A DNA stretch of 64,000 nucleotides from Hofstenia miamia (taxonomy: Eukaryota; Xenacoelomorpha; Acoela; Hofsteniidae): assembly GCA_900660155.1 (NCBI GenBank), contig CABFPE010000610.1, forward strand, positions 103,176 to 167,175. The letters are read 5' to 3'. This document shows positions 1 to 10,298 of this stretch, in pieces. Positions within the stretch are counted from its first letter, which is position 1, and every line of letters starts with the position of its first letter. The notes beneath the pieces are model-generated. The model was not told the origin of the DNA. It ran no database searches and was given only the letters and a program-made list of their open reading frames with translations. A program made the position numbers and the translations under genes.

Positions 1-2212
1 TTTATTTTGATACATGTTTTTATACAATAACCTTATTAGGACGTTAACAAGTCAAGATCATTTTCCTTTCTCCAATAAACGGAATCGTCCAACTTATTTT
101 TTAGTATTATGATCATGAGGTTCATAGAAACACGAAAATAGATGTGCATTTTGTGACTTCAATACAGGCATTATATTTATTCGGCGATAAGAAAAAGATT
201 TAAATTATTATTTAAACGAATAGGGAAGCGTATATCATTCATTTTCGTTTGGTCCCTAGCTGGAATGTGATTGACCGTTGCTTCGCTTTCGCAGTTTAAA
301 TGAAAAGTTTTTTTTAATTGTACCTTGAATCTCTTATCGTGGAATTACACTACCTCTTTTGGATTATCTCAACATCCTAATAATTTCATATTTAGCATTT
401 CACTAAAAATATATGTTTTACAATGATTAGGAGCAGAGTATTTTTCTATTTTTGTTTTCTCCATCAAAAATGTTATTATTTGCCATACTTATCTTTGTTA
501 TGTAATTTCATGAGTACGTTATAGAAAACAGTTTACAGCTATTAGGCGAGGTGTTCCTATTTTAAGTAATAAATTTGATATATTTTATAAATAACACACT
601 TGATTTACCCTAAGAAATGTTTTGTGATTTAAGTGCGCCAAAATTGTGAGATAATTAGTGTTTAAACGTTTGAGAAGATTAAGCTGAAAACTCAAAAATT
701 TAACCTTAAACAGGCTCTGGGGATTTTTGAAAAATTTTCATGATCCTATAAAATAATTTTAAACGCTTATAGCTCAAAAACTATTAATGGTGTGCTCAAT
801 CTGAAAGCACCGCATGATATTAGAGAGTCTCCTCTTTCTTTTTCGTTCTAAATCTGCGCGCTGGCCTTGTCCCAGCAAGGTGTGCCGTTGCACACCTTCA
901 AAGGCAATGGCCTTCAGCCTCGCGACCTTTGACTCTGCGCACGGCACGCCGCAATGGGGTTGTAATATCTTTGCACATATCAAGAAACAGTCAAAGTTCT
1001 TTGTTTCCTCCAGAGGCTCAAATCCTTCTAAATAAATTAACACTAGGTATGGAGAGAATTTTAACCTTTTTCAAAAATTCGGAAAATTCTTAAAAAAAAC
1101 TTGTTAATTTATTCAACAATCTCTGCAACAGCAACAAGCTTTAATAGAAATTTTCAACATTGCTTTAAAGTATGTACCTCAATAGACCTACCTATTCCCC
1201 AAGATTTTCAAATTTGGAAATAGGCTTGGAGAAAATTCTTTGTAAATGTGGAAAAAACGGTTTGTTCTTTAAAATGGATGCTAGGCTGTTTGAGGTTAAA
1301 GAGAAGGCTACGAAAAATATCCTTAACTTTCCCGGTAGTGGAATTTTTTAATTAATTTTCCTACGGTTTCTAGTCAATTTTCCATAATGTTCAAAGCTCA
1401 TAACTATTTAAATATATTCATCGGCTTACCAGAGCGCGGATTTGGTTGTATTCGCAACTTTTCACGCAATAACACAATTTTGGTATAAATTTGATGAAAA
1501 CCCAACTTTTGTTCACCAAGCAGAATTTCGCTCAAAATGTCAAATGGTTTTATATCAAAGCTTGTTTAAAGTACAGGTGCAGCTTGAATTAGACCGTATA
1601 ATGTAGCGAATTCACCTCAGACGTAATTGCAAGGACGAAATACGCCTGTAAATAGCATCAACTTAATCGATTATGTACCATATTTTAGTAAAATTGCAAC
1701 AATTATTGCAGAAATTCCGAAACTGGTGAAAATGATATTTTGTTACTATTGGAGAGAATCAGGCGACAACCCGGGTAGTTGGTTATGCTGTGTGCTGATT
1801 TTGATAAAAAAATAAAATATTTTTTTAGTTTTTTTTTCTAACTCGATCAGTTGGAAATTTTTACCTAACATTTTCTACAATTTTTGCGCAATTTTTATAT
1901 TTTTTACCCAACCAAATTCCCCCTTCGGTAGTGTCCTTCCCCTCCAGTTCTGAAAATATGAAAAAAAATATTTTTAGCTTTTACAAGTTTTAATGTCATT
2001 GCTCCGCCGATGTCAATACATCCGCTTTTAATCACTAGTTTGTGTGATTTTTATTTATAATTTTGTTAAATTCTAATCTTTTAGTAACACTTATCACGTA
2101 TATTTTTATATCTATTTTGTATTTGTAGCGTTTAGTTGTATCCTTTCTTCTATTATCGTTAATTTTCTATTCGACGTTGCTGTTAAACGTTTTTTTTCAT
2201 TCTACATTTTAG
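1..2212. other. Non-coding stretch upstream of the first visible ELL exon
   Basis: No convincing exon is seen. The sequence is AT-rich with scattered short chance reading frames. Its only recognisable content is a copy of the dispersed repeat R1 (735-1290) and a weaker related piece near 1385-1430. It ends in a pyrimidine-rich tract and AG at 2212, so it is most likely the intron before the ELL exon at 2213. Earlier ELL exons were looked for and not found here. Confidence 0.5.
735..1290. repeat. Dispersed repeat R1, longest copy, with GC-rich core
   Basis: Blocks of this stretch recur elsewhere in the window. The block near 758-790 (a TTTAAACGCTYATARCTC-like string) recurs near 25526. The block at 1224-1270 (TTGGAGAAAATT..., ending in TTTGTTCTTT) recurs at 25862-25905. 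The part around 785-990 recurs at 13635-13765, and 1038-1076 recurs inverted at 46602-46640. The core at about 850-960 is much more GC-rich than its surroundings. Both strands of the core carry open frames of 70-90 codons, but no known protein motif is visible in either. No terminal inverted repeats or target duplication were found, so the class is unknown. Confidence 0.6.
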
Positions 2213-2319
2213 GTTGCCACATCTCGAGGTAACAAATTTTATCTGAATCGTAGCCTTTATTCAACAATCAAACCTTATTGGGAACACTATTCACCGTCAG
2301 AACGCAAAATTGCTTCAGC
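2213..2319 (+). CDS. ELL exon: end of the N-terminal ELL domain (partial gene)
   Basis: ELL is an RNA polymerase II elongation factor of the nuclear super and little elongation complexes; it suppresses pausing. This exon of 35 codons plus 2 bases reads V-A-T, then FYLNRSLY, then IKPYWEHYSPSERK. That follows the family pattern at the end of the N-terminal domain: V-A....F.L...LY..I...W..Y...ER. It sits between a pyrimidine-rich tract ending in AG (2211-2212) and a GTATGT donor (2320). It opens in phase 0 and closes in phase 2. The next sure exon (11794) opens in phase 0, so a small exon must lie between them. The assignment rests on motif recognition only; it gains weight from the unmistakable ELL domain further along the same strand. 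Confidence 0.72.
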
Positions 2320-2891
2320 GTATGTATTTAGATCCTTATATTTCACATTAACTCCATTTTACTTCCTTGCCTTACATTACCATTTAAAACGTCTTTTTGA
2401 ATATTTTTCGTAAAATACAATTTATCAAATTATGGAAATCCATAAACTATAATATTTGAAATTTCGTGTACTCTACCCGGAGTTGTAAGTAGTAAGTTAA
2501 TCTTTCTTACCGCAACACATAAACATGTGTTGACAGATATACATTGTTTTGATCAGTCATGCGTTATTGATTTAAACTTTCTTGAATTTTCTATATTTAA
2601 TACGTATTTGTCATGTGAGTTCTGCTTCACGATTAATACTAGGATTTCTTATTTTTAGGGAATTTTCCGTTATTCAGGAATCTATTCACTTTATCAATTA
2701 TAAGATACATCGTATTTATAAAGTCAATAACGATAGCGATGTTTACTAAATTCTGCAAAGTTGTTACATTGTAATTCTAGGTGTTAATGTATAAAAAAAT
2801 ATGTTATGTTTGATTTGATATTAAACTTACTGAATGATTTTTATAGCTAATAACTTAAATAACGTATGTTTATAATTGATAATCTATTTAG

Positions 2892-2931
2892 CAACATCGA
2901 AGCACATACGAAATCCAACACAGCTAACCAG
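2892..2931 (+). CDS. Candidate 40-nt ELL micro-exon
   Basis: The exons at 2213 and 11794 cannot be joined directly: one ends in phase 2 and the other starts in phase 0, and forcing the join gives a stop. This 40-nt segment lies between an acceptor (ATCTATTTAG) and a GTTAAT donor. It has one leading base and 13 codons (NIEAHTKSNTANQ), so it converts phase 2 to phase 0 without a stop. The residues fall where ELL proteins have a variable linker, so conservation cannot confirm it. The donor is weak. Another exon elsewhere in the 9-kb interval, or in the gap at 5584-6089, could do the same job. Confidence 0.4.
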
Positions 2932-2997
2932 GTTAATCATCTTCATTGATTTCCAAATAATTATAATTTAATTGTTCTTAGCATCTGACTCCGCCCT

Positions 2998-3063
2998 CTT
3001 ACGAATGTTGTTTTGACTTTAATTACTTGTCTTACGAATGTTGTTTTGACTTTAATTACTTGT
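2998..3063. repeat. 33-bp tandem duplication
   Basis: Two identical, directly adjacent 33-bp copies (2998-3030 and 3031-3063), each beginning CTTACGAATG and ending ACTTGT. It lies in the ELL intron just after the candidate micro-exon. Confidence 0.95.
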
Positions 3064-3324
3064 TTGCAACCCCAAGTTTTATTATCCAATCTTGTTTAAA
3101 TTGGAAATTTGCTTCGGTTTTGCATGCAGATTTATATTCTTGCGACGGCCCTTAAATTACTTCGTAATTTGTTTTATATTCTAATTTGCTACAGATTTAT
3201 ATTTCTTACAGAGATTATACATATAAAAAGTGTGCTATATTGTGTTAAAAAACAAATTGTGCAACCGCTATCCCCTCCCATTCAAATAATTGCAAAAATT
3301 TCTAATTTATCAACATAATAATAC

Positions 3325-3420
3325 TGACCGTAACCCTAATCCAAACCATATCCCAGACCATAACCCAATCTCCAAACCTAACTCTAACAGTTTCCCCAAC
3401 CCTAAACACAACCTTAACTT
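3325..3420. repeat. Degenerate CCCTAA-like tract
   Basis: Repeated imperfect units (ACCCTAAT, ACCCAATC, ACCTAACT, ACCCTAAAC) fill this stretch. They resemble decayed interstitial telomere-type (CCCTAA)n sequence. No perfect array remains. Confidence 0.6.
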
Positions 3421-4229
3421 TAAGCTTTAAATTCTTCCCTAATCTATGTTGTTCATCATGATAGAGCTTATTTAATGAAAACATATTCATTTTGAATTAC
3501 GTAAATCAATCAAAGATGTATCTTGAAGTAGATGCCCATCGAAGACATCTATCCAGAAATTATCTATCGCAAAAATAGTTCTTAAAAATTCACTTCTAAT
3601 ACTTCTTTATTTTTCTAAGACTAACAATGTTTCATTTATTAACAGAGCATTCCATCATGTCAGCCTTATGTACTCATTCTTGCGGGAGCTAACTAATTCA
3701 GTCTATTGTACAATCAACATAAATTTTGTAAACGGATACAAATTGCAAGTGAATTATTTTTTAACAGGTATTTCTCTTATTACGTATAGGGAATATGCAT
3801 CTGTAAATCACAGAAATGCTAAACGCTTTTTTTCAAAAAGGTGTGCTTATTAAAAAAGTATTCAGCCTCTATTGATTATAGTAATAGAAACTTACCGCAA
3901 AAGTGAGACAAAATCATTTTCGAAATCATCTAATATCTAAAATTCACATACATATATATAATCCATAACGTAAGGAATTTCCAAATACCCTTAGAACTTG
4001 AGAAAATGGAATATGACTTCATGCCGTTTCACATGACGCTGCTATCATATATTTCTCTAAACAGATCATAAAATGTCTTTTGAACTTTTTGAATTTTGTT
4101 CCCATTATCATGTCGAATTGCATTGCAGTAACACTGTTTTTTGCTTCCACCGACTACAGCAATTTAAAAACACTAAAAAAACTTTTATCTCCCTGAAACA
4201 AAGTGTTTGAGGCAAAGAATCGTCAACTA

Positions 4230-4234
<5 letters not shown>

Positions 4235-4260
<26 letters not shown>
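4235..4260. repeat. (TA)n microsatellite at the mariner insertion site
   Basis: An uninterrupted TA run directly abutting the left end of the mariner-like element. Elements of this superfamily insert at TA, so the tract is a natural target. Confidence 0.95.
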
Positions 4261-4265
<5 letters not shown>

Positions 4266-4302
4266 AGCCATAAGTAACTTGAGATTGTAGGTTAGTATAA
4301 AA

Positions 4303-4390
4303 TTGACCAATCACAGAATTTGTGACGAAATATTTCATCATTATTATTGACCAATCATAGAATTTGTGACGAAATATTTCATCATTATTT
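4303..4390. repeat. Subterminal 44-bp direct repeats of the mariner-like element
   Basis: Two tandem copies with period 44 (4303-4346, 4347-4390), each starting TTGACCAATCA and containing TTTGTGACGAAATATTTC; they differ at very few positions. They lie between the left end and the transposase start. Repeats placed like this in Tc1/mariner elements often bind transposase, but that role is inferred here. Confidence 0.9.
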
Positions 4391-4443
4391 AGGTAAACGG
4401 AATTTTATTAATAAGAAGCATTTTCTGTCTAAACGTCTACAAA

Positions 4444-5502
4444 ATGAATTTGGATGATCGCCTGGATATTGTTAAATTATTTTACAAAAATGGAGAAAGT
4501 CCAACATTAACGCTGCGAGCTTTCAAAAAACTGCGGAACTTGAAGAAGAATCCCTTTTCAACAACAGCCATTACTAATTTGATTAACAAATTTAATGAAA
4601 CAAAATCATTACATGACATACCTAAGTCTGGCAGACCGTCTTTAATCGATGAAAGGAAAGAAGAGGTGGTTGAAACTATGCAAAAATTACAGACTGAAAA
4701 TGTTCTTGGTCATGCTAGTTCGTATTCAGTAAGTCAAATTTGCAATATTCCACAAAGAAGTGTATGTCGAGTATTACATTCATGTGGTATGAACCCTTAT
4801 AAGATATCCCTTCTACAATCAATAACTGCAGAAGACAAACCAAAAAGACTGGAATTTTGCAAATGGGTGCTTGACAACCCTGAGTTAGTGCATGACATTG
4901 TTTGGTCTGACGAAGCCTATTTTTCTCTTGATGGATTGGTAAATCGACACAATTGTGTTATTTGGTCATTTGAAAATCCGCATCGTAACATGCAAAAATC
5001 ACTACATCCTCAAAAAGTTTGTGTGTGGATGGCTTTTAGTGCTAGATACAAACTTACACCGGTATTTTTTGATAAAACTGTAAACCAGGAAAATTATACA
5101 AACCTTTTAAAGGATTCGGTTTTTCCTGAGTTAAAAAGAAAACGTAAAATGCGATCTGTTATCTTCCAACATGATGGAGCGCCTCCTCACTTTTCGGTCT
5201 TAGCTCGTGATTTTATCTCAAGTCAGCTTCCAGAAAATCGTGTGATAGGAAGAGGCTACGGAGTTCCATGGCCTCCCAGGTCGCCTGATTTATCGCCTTT
5301 AGATTTCTACCTGTGGGGAACTTTAAAGGCACGAGTTTTTCATTCATATCGGGCCAATGATTTAGATGACTTGAAACAAAAGATCATTAAAGAAATCGAT
5401 GAAATATCCGTTGATGAACTTCGCCGCTCAGTAGAAAATTTGCACAAAAGATGTGAAATGGTTATTGCAAACAATGGCGGCGCGATTGAACATTTAATTT
5501 AA
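4444..5502 (+). CDS. Mariner-superfamily transposase, apparently intact, DD41D-like
   Basis: A 352-residue uninterrupted frame for a cut-and-paste transposase. Residues 1-125 hold two predicted helix-turn-helix units joined by SGRPS (62-66). The catalytic core shows WSDEAYF (Asp156), FQHDGAPPHF (Asp244) and WPPRSPDLSPLDFYLWG (Asp287), so all three acidic residues are present. The last two are separated by 42 residues. This is close to the DD41D (rosa/Visitor-like) lineage and unlike classic mariner (34). The C-terminus ends NNGGAIEHLI, usual for the superfamily. The ATG at 4444 is the first in frame and is preceded by ACAAA. The frame lies between a left terminal repeat and an AT-rich tail. 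It contrasts with the other transposase remains here, all of which are broken, so this insertion is probably recent. Confidence 0.93.
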   Translation: MNLDDRLDIVKLFYKNGESPTLTLRAFKKLRNLKKNPFSTTAITNLINKFNETKSLHDIPKSGRPSLIDERKEEVVETMQKLQTENVLGHASSYSVSQICNIPQRSVCRVLHSCGMNPYKISLLQSITAEDKPKRLEFCKWVLDNPELVHDIVWSDEAYFSLDGLVNRHNCVIWSFENPHRNMQKSLHPQKVCVWMAFSARYKLTPVFFDKTVNQENYTNLLKDSVFPELKRKRKMRSVIFQHDGAPPHFSVLARDFISSQLPENRVIGRGYGVPWPPRSPDLSPLDFYLWGTLKARVFHSYRANDLDDLKQKIIKEIDEISVDELRRSVENLHKRCEMVIANNGGAIEHLI

Positions 5503-5583
5503 CTTTTATAAATCCCATGTATTGATCATTATAAAAAATATACTTTGACTTTGTGGTTGTTTTTATTTTTATTTTTGTGGCTA

Positions 5584-6089
5584 NNNNNNNNNNNNNNNNN
5601 NNNNNNNNNNNNNNNNNNNNNNNNNNNNNNNNNNNNNNNNNNNNNNNNNNNNNNNNNNNNNNNNNNNNNNNNNNNNNNNNNNNNNNNNNNNNNNNNNNNN
5701 NNNNNNNNNNNNNNNNNNNNNNNNNNNNNNNNNNNNNNNNNNNNNNNNNNNNNNNNNNNNNNNNNNNNNNNNNNNNNNNNNNNNNNNNNNNNNNNNNNNN
5801 NNNNNNNNNNNNNNNNNNNNNNNNNNNNNNNNNNNNNNNNNNNNNNNNNNNNNNNNNNNNNNNNNNNNNNNNNNNNNNNNNNNNNNNNNNNNNNNNNNNN
5901 NNNNNNNNNNNNNNNNNNNNNNNNNNNNNNNNNNNNNNNNNNNNNNNNNNNNNNNNNNNNNNNNNNNNNNNNNNNNNNNNNNNNNNNNNNNNNNNNNNNN
6001 NNNNNNNNNNNNNNNNNNNNNNNNNNNNNNNNNNNNNNNNNNNNNNNNNNNNNNNNNNNNNNNNNNNNNNNNNNNNNNNNNNNNNNNNN
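5584..6089. other. Assembly gap (506 N)
   Basis: A run of N that removes the right end of the mariner-like element. Any reading frame drawn across it is meaningless. Confidence 1.
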
Positions 6090-6194
6090 CTTTAGATAGT
6101 CAATATATATGTACTTATGGTGAAGGTTTTAAAAAAGACTATAATAATTGATGGTAAATTTACAAACATTAAAAAATTGTTTGGTGCAATACTT

Positions 6195-6216
6195 TATATA
6201 TATATATATATATATA
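6195..6216. repeat. (TA)n microsatellite
   Basis: A pure TA run just to the right of the first gap. Confidence 0.95.
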
Positions 6217-6579
6217 CTAAGCATTAATTTTTATTCAAAAATTATTTTCAAACAGAACATTTTATTTATTAGCATTACATATACATGATAATTTTATTTA
6301 CATTATCAAACATTTGAGCGTCATTTAAAATATTTGTTCACAAATGAAATAGTCTGTTTTTATCTAAGCCTATTGCTTAAGGTTACAAAGCAAACACATA
6401 CAGTCAATATTTACAAGTCTTTATACATCAACTAAGTGCAAAACAATTTATGTATTTTATCATTTAAAAATAAATTCTTACATGGAACCGATATATTTAT
6501 GTGACGTAAATCTACTGCACTCTAACTTCTACGATTATTAGATGGTACCTATTCTCGCTTTTATCATAATCTTCCTCTT

Positions 6580-6965
6580 TTTAGCCTTGACTTTTTTTGG
6601 ACAAAGTTCCTCATTTTCTCTTACTGTCCAAACTTTCAAAACATCTCATCTCAGATTTTCTTGCTGACAGAACTCAGTAAGTTGGCATTGACTCCATATT
6701 TTTGATAAACACCCTGTTTATTCCTGTGTACTTCAAGGTTCGATTCTTGAGCCACTTCTCTTGACTATATTTTTCAGTGATTTTATGCCGCATGTTTCTT
6801 ACTCCAACTCTGAATGTATGTTATACGCTGGTGATATTCGCATTTTCTCTTCTGTTCCCAATAGCATACATTCATGCATTCTTTAGGCTGAATCCTGGCC
6901 ACCTTCTAATGGTCTTCTCTTCAATATCTCCAAAGCTCTTCTTTTCTGTTAATCTAAAACCTTCG
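6580..6965 (+). pseudogene. Decayed LINE reverse transcriptase
   Basis: Although full of frameshifts and stops, this stretch keeps the order of a non-LTR retrotransposon reverse transcriptase. A trace of the F-S-K-A-F-D region near 6585 leads to VLQGSILEPLL and TIFFSDFM (6728-6790; family pattern GVPQGSILGPLLF..IND). Next is LYAGDIRIFSS (6820-6850), where the catalytic Y-A-D-D has become Y-A-G-D. NGLLFNISKALLF follows (6905-6950; family N-G-L.FN..K). Pyrimidine-rich sequence continues to about 7500 and may be the rest of the same element. The type cannot be fixed beyond the Jockey/CR1/RTE-like group. It lies in the ELL intron and is not functional. Confidence 0.78.
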
Positions 6966-7764
6966 TACCTCTCGTTTTCTATCTAAACGAGTTTTCAATC
7001 CCTTTTAGCAAAAATATTCGTCATCTGGGTAAAATAATTGCCCCTCACTTATTGGACGAAAAGCCTTTCATTAAAAGCTAATAAGTACTCCTCTACTCTC
7101 TATTTCCTTGTCATCACTTCCGAGTTCACTTAATTCTTTTTCCAAATTAATTCACTCTAAATCATATTGCCTAACCACTGTCTGCTCTAATTCCCAATGG
7201 TGGTATATAAATTCGTCTTTTTATTAAACTTGCCTGAGTTTCACATCTCAGCCTTCGCTAGATTTTCTCTTCAACCAAACTCACCTAAAACTTCTTCTTA
7301 AGGTTCGACTTTGCCAATTTCTCTTGTTACTTCACCTCACTTTTCTTAACCAATTTCTTGGTTTTTCTGACGTTAATTTTTCCAATTTTCTAAAATTCTC
7401 CAATTTCTTTTTTCACCTCCCTCTTTTCCATGAAGCAACTTGTTCTAATTATTTCTATCAAATAATCCCTCTTTCTAATTTCATTATCTTAGATCTAAAA
7501 ATTGATATTTTGTATAACTCCTCATATTTCGTGTTTGTTCTTTATCTCAATTTGGTAATCAATTTAACCCAGAACTGCCCAAATGGTTAATTTTTTGAAT
7601 ATTATATTTATTATTATTTATGATTCTAAAACAGTCAAATTTAAGTATTTAAATTTTTTAAATTGTTATTTTATAAGTTATGCCATAAAACGATTGTCGC
7701 TTTAGAGTCCCTTTGGACATTTTAAGAACAAAATGAAATTTATTCATAGTTCACGAAAAGGATT

Positions 7765-9719
7765 TTACAAACAATGGTAATTACTGAAACAGTCTTTTCT
7801 TCCTTCACACAGATAAACGTTACACTTTCTACACATAACTATTGGTTTGGCTTGACATCCTGGTAGTTTGCAACGCCCTCGTTTTTCACAAACTTTGCGG
7901 AAGTGACCTACTCCATCCGTGCGTACATCTTTTGTAGGATGAATTGCTCTTTTTCCACCACGGCTTCTTTTGATAGCTATTTGTTCATCAATATATGATA
8001 AACGTCCTCTTGTTGGCATGGAGATATTATGCCTGACTAATGTTTTTGCTAGATTAATCCTAAAATTGTAATTTTTGAACTCCGATTTAACATTAACATC
8101 GTCACAAGGTCTTCTATAGAGACACCAAGCATTAACACACATTAGATTTATCAAATGCAAAAATAGCTTCATGTAATGACGTCTGTTACAATTTATCTCA
8201 ATCCTGTTTTTTGCAACGTACCAGTTTGTTTCATCAACTAATGCCATTCCAGTATTATATTCCCTCTCACAATGAGGTCTATTTACAATTATATGATTCT
8301 TCTGCTTGCTTACATTTTTCGTGGGGCTCGCTACCAACAAATGTAGACTTGATGGTCACTGGTTTATCGTCATACCATCGAATGCAGCTAATTTTACCTT
8401 TGCTGTCTAAACAAGCTTGTTTTTCAATAAATGTACTACGACCCAATTTTGCTAACTCTTTATCACTTATAAAGTTCAATCCCTTTGCTCGGTTTAACGG
8501 CAGTGTTCCAATTGATAAAAATCCTTTATCCAAAAGGGTCTTTTGTAATTCTGGAGAATTGTACCAGTTGTCAAAATAAATAATAGTATTCTTACCAGCA
8601 CCCAAATGCTCAATTAACCGAAGCACCACGTTGCCAGATTTTCCAACATTATCATTGATTTGACGTTCCCTAGCTCCAAAGCAAATCTCAAAATTATATA
8701 CAATTCCATATTCTCCAGAGAGTATTTGAAATTTGTAACCCCATTTACGTGGCTTTTTGGGGTCGTATTGTCTCAAAGAAGAAAGTTTCCCTTTATATGG
8801 ACAAATCTGCTCATCAACATCCAATTTCTGCTCAGGTATAAGTGATTGACATTTATGGGAAAGATAGTCAAAAAGGAATTTAAATTTAAATGTTTTTGGA
8901 AATTGCTCTTTTTTGATGCAACCATTGCGTCATGAATATCTACAAAGTAAATATTGCTTTTTATTTCCTCAAAACGTCGTCTGGTCATTACATCTGCAAT
9001 TTGATGTAGTCTGGTTTCCTCTTCCCAATACCTCCGACAAGATCCAAGTTTGATTAGAGACATGAATATGGTTACTCCAATAAATTGTCACAAATCAATA
9101 ACTGTCAGTTTAAATTGAGAGTCTATATTCTTATCCCGTGCCTTTGCAATAGATATTTCATAAATTTTTCCCAAGAACTCATCAGTAAAGAATTGTGAAA
9201 AATATGAGAATGGAGTTTCAACTACTGTTGCTTGAGGACGATTTCCTTGCCATTCGCGTTTATCAAACTCTTCTTTTTTAATACGCCATTGCAGTTGTGA
9301 AGTGGAATTGAAATTTGTGCTTATTATATCGTCTTCTTCGTCTGAACAGCTTTCTCCATTATCTTCGTCTTTCTAAAACACAAACATCTTCGCTTTCTGA
9401 AGCATCACTTTCACCTCCAGAATTATCAGATTCATTGAGAGCATTTGATACCATCATTTTGTTCTTGGCAAAATACGATTGTTTTTGAAGAGGTTTCGTT
9501 ATCATCATTGCAATTTGTAATTACACCAATCCAACTTTTGTAATGTTTCCAAATTACTCGAAAACCACCACAATAATAATTTATTATGATGATGTCTTGC
9601 AAACTAACGATATTTCTTGTAGAGTCTCTTTCCCATTGTACCTCCACTTCATTAAGATTCTTTATTTTCGAATTATTTTTCCGATCCACAACGCAACTCC
9701 AGGTGATTTGTAACGCCAT
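7765..9719 (-). pseudogene. piggyBac transposase, frameshifted
   Basis: Read on the - strand from 9719 to 7765. An N-terminal stretch is followed by an acidic Ser/Glu/Asp-rich part (about 9450-9330) and TPFSYFSQFFTDEFLG. The DDE core then keeps DVDEQICPYKGK (near 8818), YFDNWYNSPEL (near 8575) and EYNTGMALVDETNWY (near 8235). These are the three catalytic aspartates; the fourth conserved Asp (VD..D in the family) reads Asn. The C-terminus is a cysteine-rich zinc-binding domain (CKLPGC, CRKCNVYLC, CFSNYH). The frame is broken near 9375, by a TGA at 9088-9090, in an A run at about 8909-8914 and in a C run at 8323-8326. Two of the breaks are in homopolymers, so some could be sequencing errors; the TGA argues for real decay. 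Further in-frame remains extend upstream to about 9900. Confidence 0.9.
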
Positions 9720-10226
9720 TTAAATCTTAATCCATCAAGTGGTTGTTCTTTGCACAGAGTTATATCAAATGCTGAAACAAGATTTTCAGTACCATCCATG
9801 CGACATTGATTACTTTCTACTTTTTAACAAAACATACTCGGGGGTTATTCTTCAAACTACGACAGCATGCGGCGATTAACCCACTCATTTCGGAAGACAC
9901 GTTCGTAAATTTGTTGTTCACATTTTGATGAATATCACTTTGAAGTAACGAACCTATTATCCTTCATCATGGTGATTAAGTGTTGACATTCACTCAAATA
10001 ATATTATCCAGTTGTTATATAAAAGTTTCTCAAAATAATAAATTTTGTTTCACACAATTTGATTTAAAAATAGCTGTGAAATACAAATTTATAAAAAATA
10101 TTACAATTATAGATAATATATTTTTTATTTTCCAGAAACCAAATTCTAAATTTTATATTAAACGCGATTAAAACTTAATAGTTTGTTGGTATTTTTTTAT
10201 TTAACAATAAATTGTGCAGTATTTCA

Positions 10227-10298
10227 AATACAAATGATACCGCAGTAAAATGTACAATATTCAATACAAATGATACCGCAGTAAAATGTACAATATTC
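10227..10298. repeat. 36-bp subterminal direct repeats of the piggyBac element
   Basis: Two perfect copies (10227-10262, 10263-10298), each beginning AATACAAATGATACCGC, ending four bases before the right tip of the element. They are probably transposase or host-factor binding repeats, by position only. Confidence 0.92.

Larger units (their letters stand above)
4261..5583 (+). mobile_element. Mariner-like DNA transposon, right end lost in gap
   Basis: The element begins with GGGTAAGCCATAAGTAACTT immediately after a TA run. Next come a tandem pair of 44-bp subterminal repeats (4303-4390) and an intact transposase frame (4444-5502). About 80 bp of AT-rich tail then run into the assembly gap at 5584. 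The last bases before the gap, read on the other strand, are TAGCCACAAAAATAA. This resembles positions 3-17 of the left end, so the right terminal repeat is probably cut only a few bases short. The right target TA cannot be seen. Confidence 0.85.

Noticed and set aside
774-1043. Overlapping 73- and 89-codon frames on both strands of the GC-rich R1 core
   Set aside because: They lie inside a dispersed repeat, are open on both strands because of base composition, and show no protein motif.
5545-6099. Long open frames across the first assembly gap
   Set aside because: They consist almost entirely of N; the same applies to frames spanning 19032-20031, 40883-41054 and 52895-52996.
6738-6750. GGTTCGATTC-like string resembling a tRNA T-loop
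   Set aside because: It belongs to the reverse-transcriptase motif region, and no matching tRNA arms surround it.
6777-6986. 69-codon open frame in the pyrimidine-rich region
   Set aside because: It is a shifted frame of the decayed reverse transcriptase; the meaningful frame is the one reading VLQGSIL and LYAGDI.
8211-8845. Forward-strand open frames opposite the piggyBac gene
   Set aside because: They are antisense shadows of the - strand transposase, whose motifs are unmistakable.
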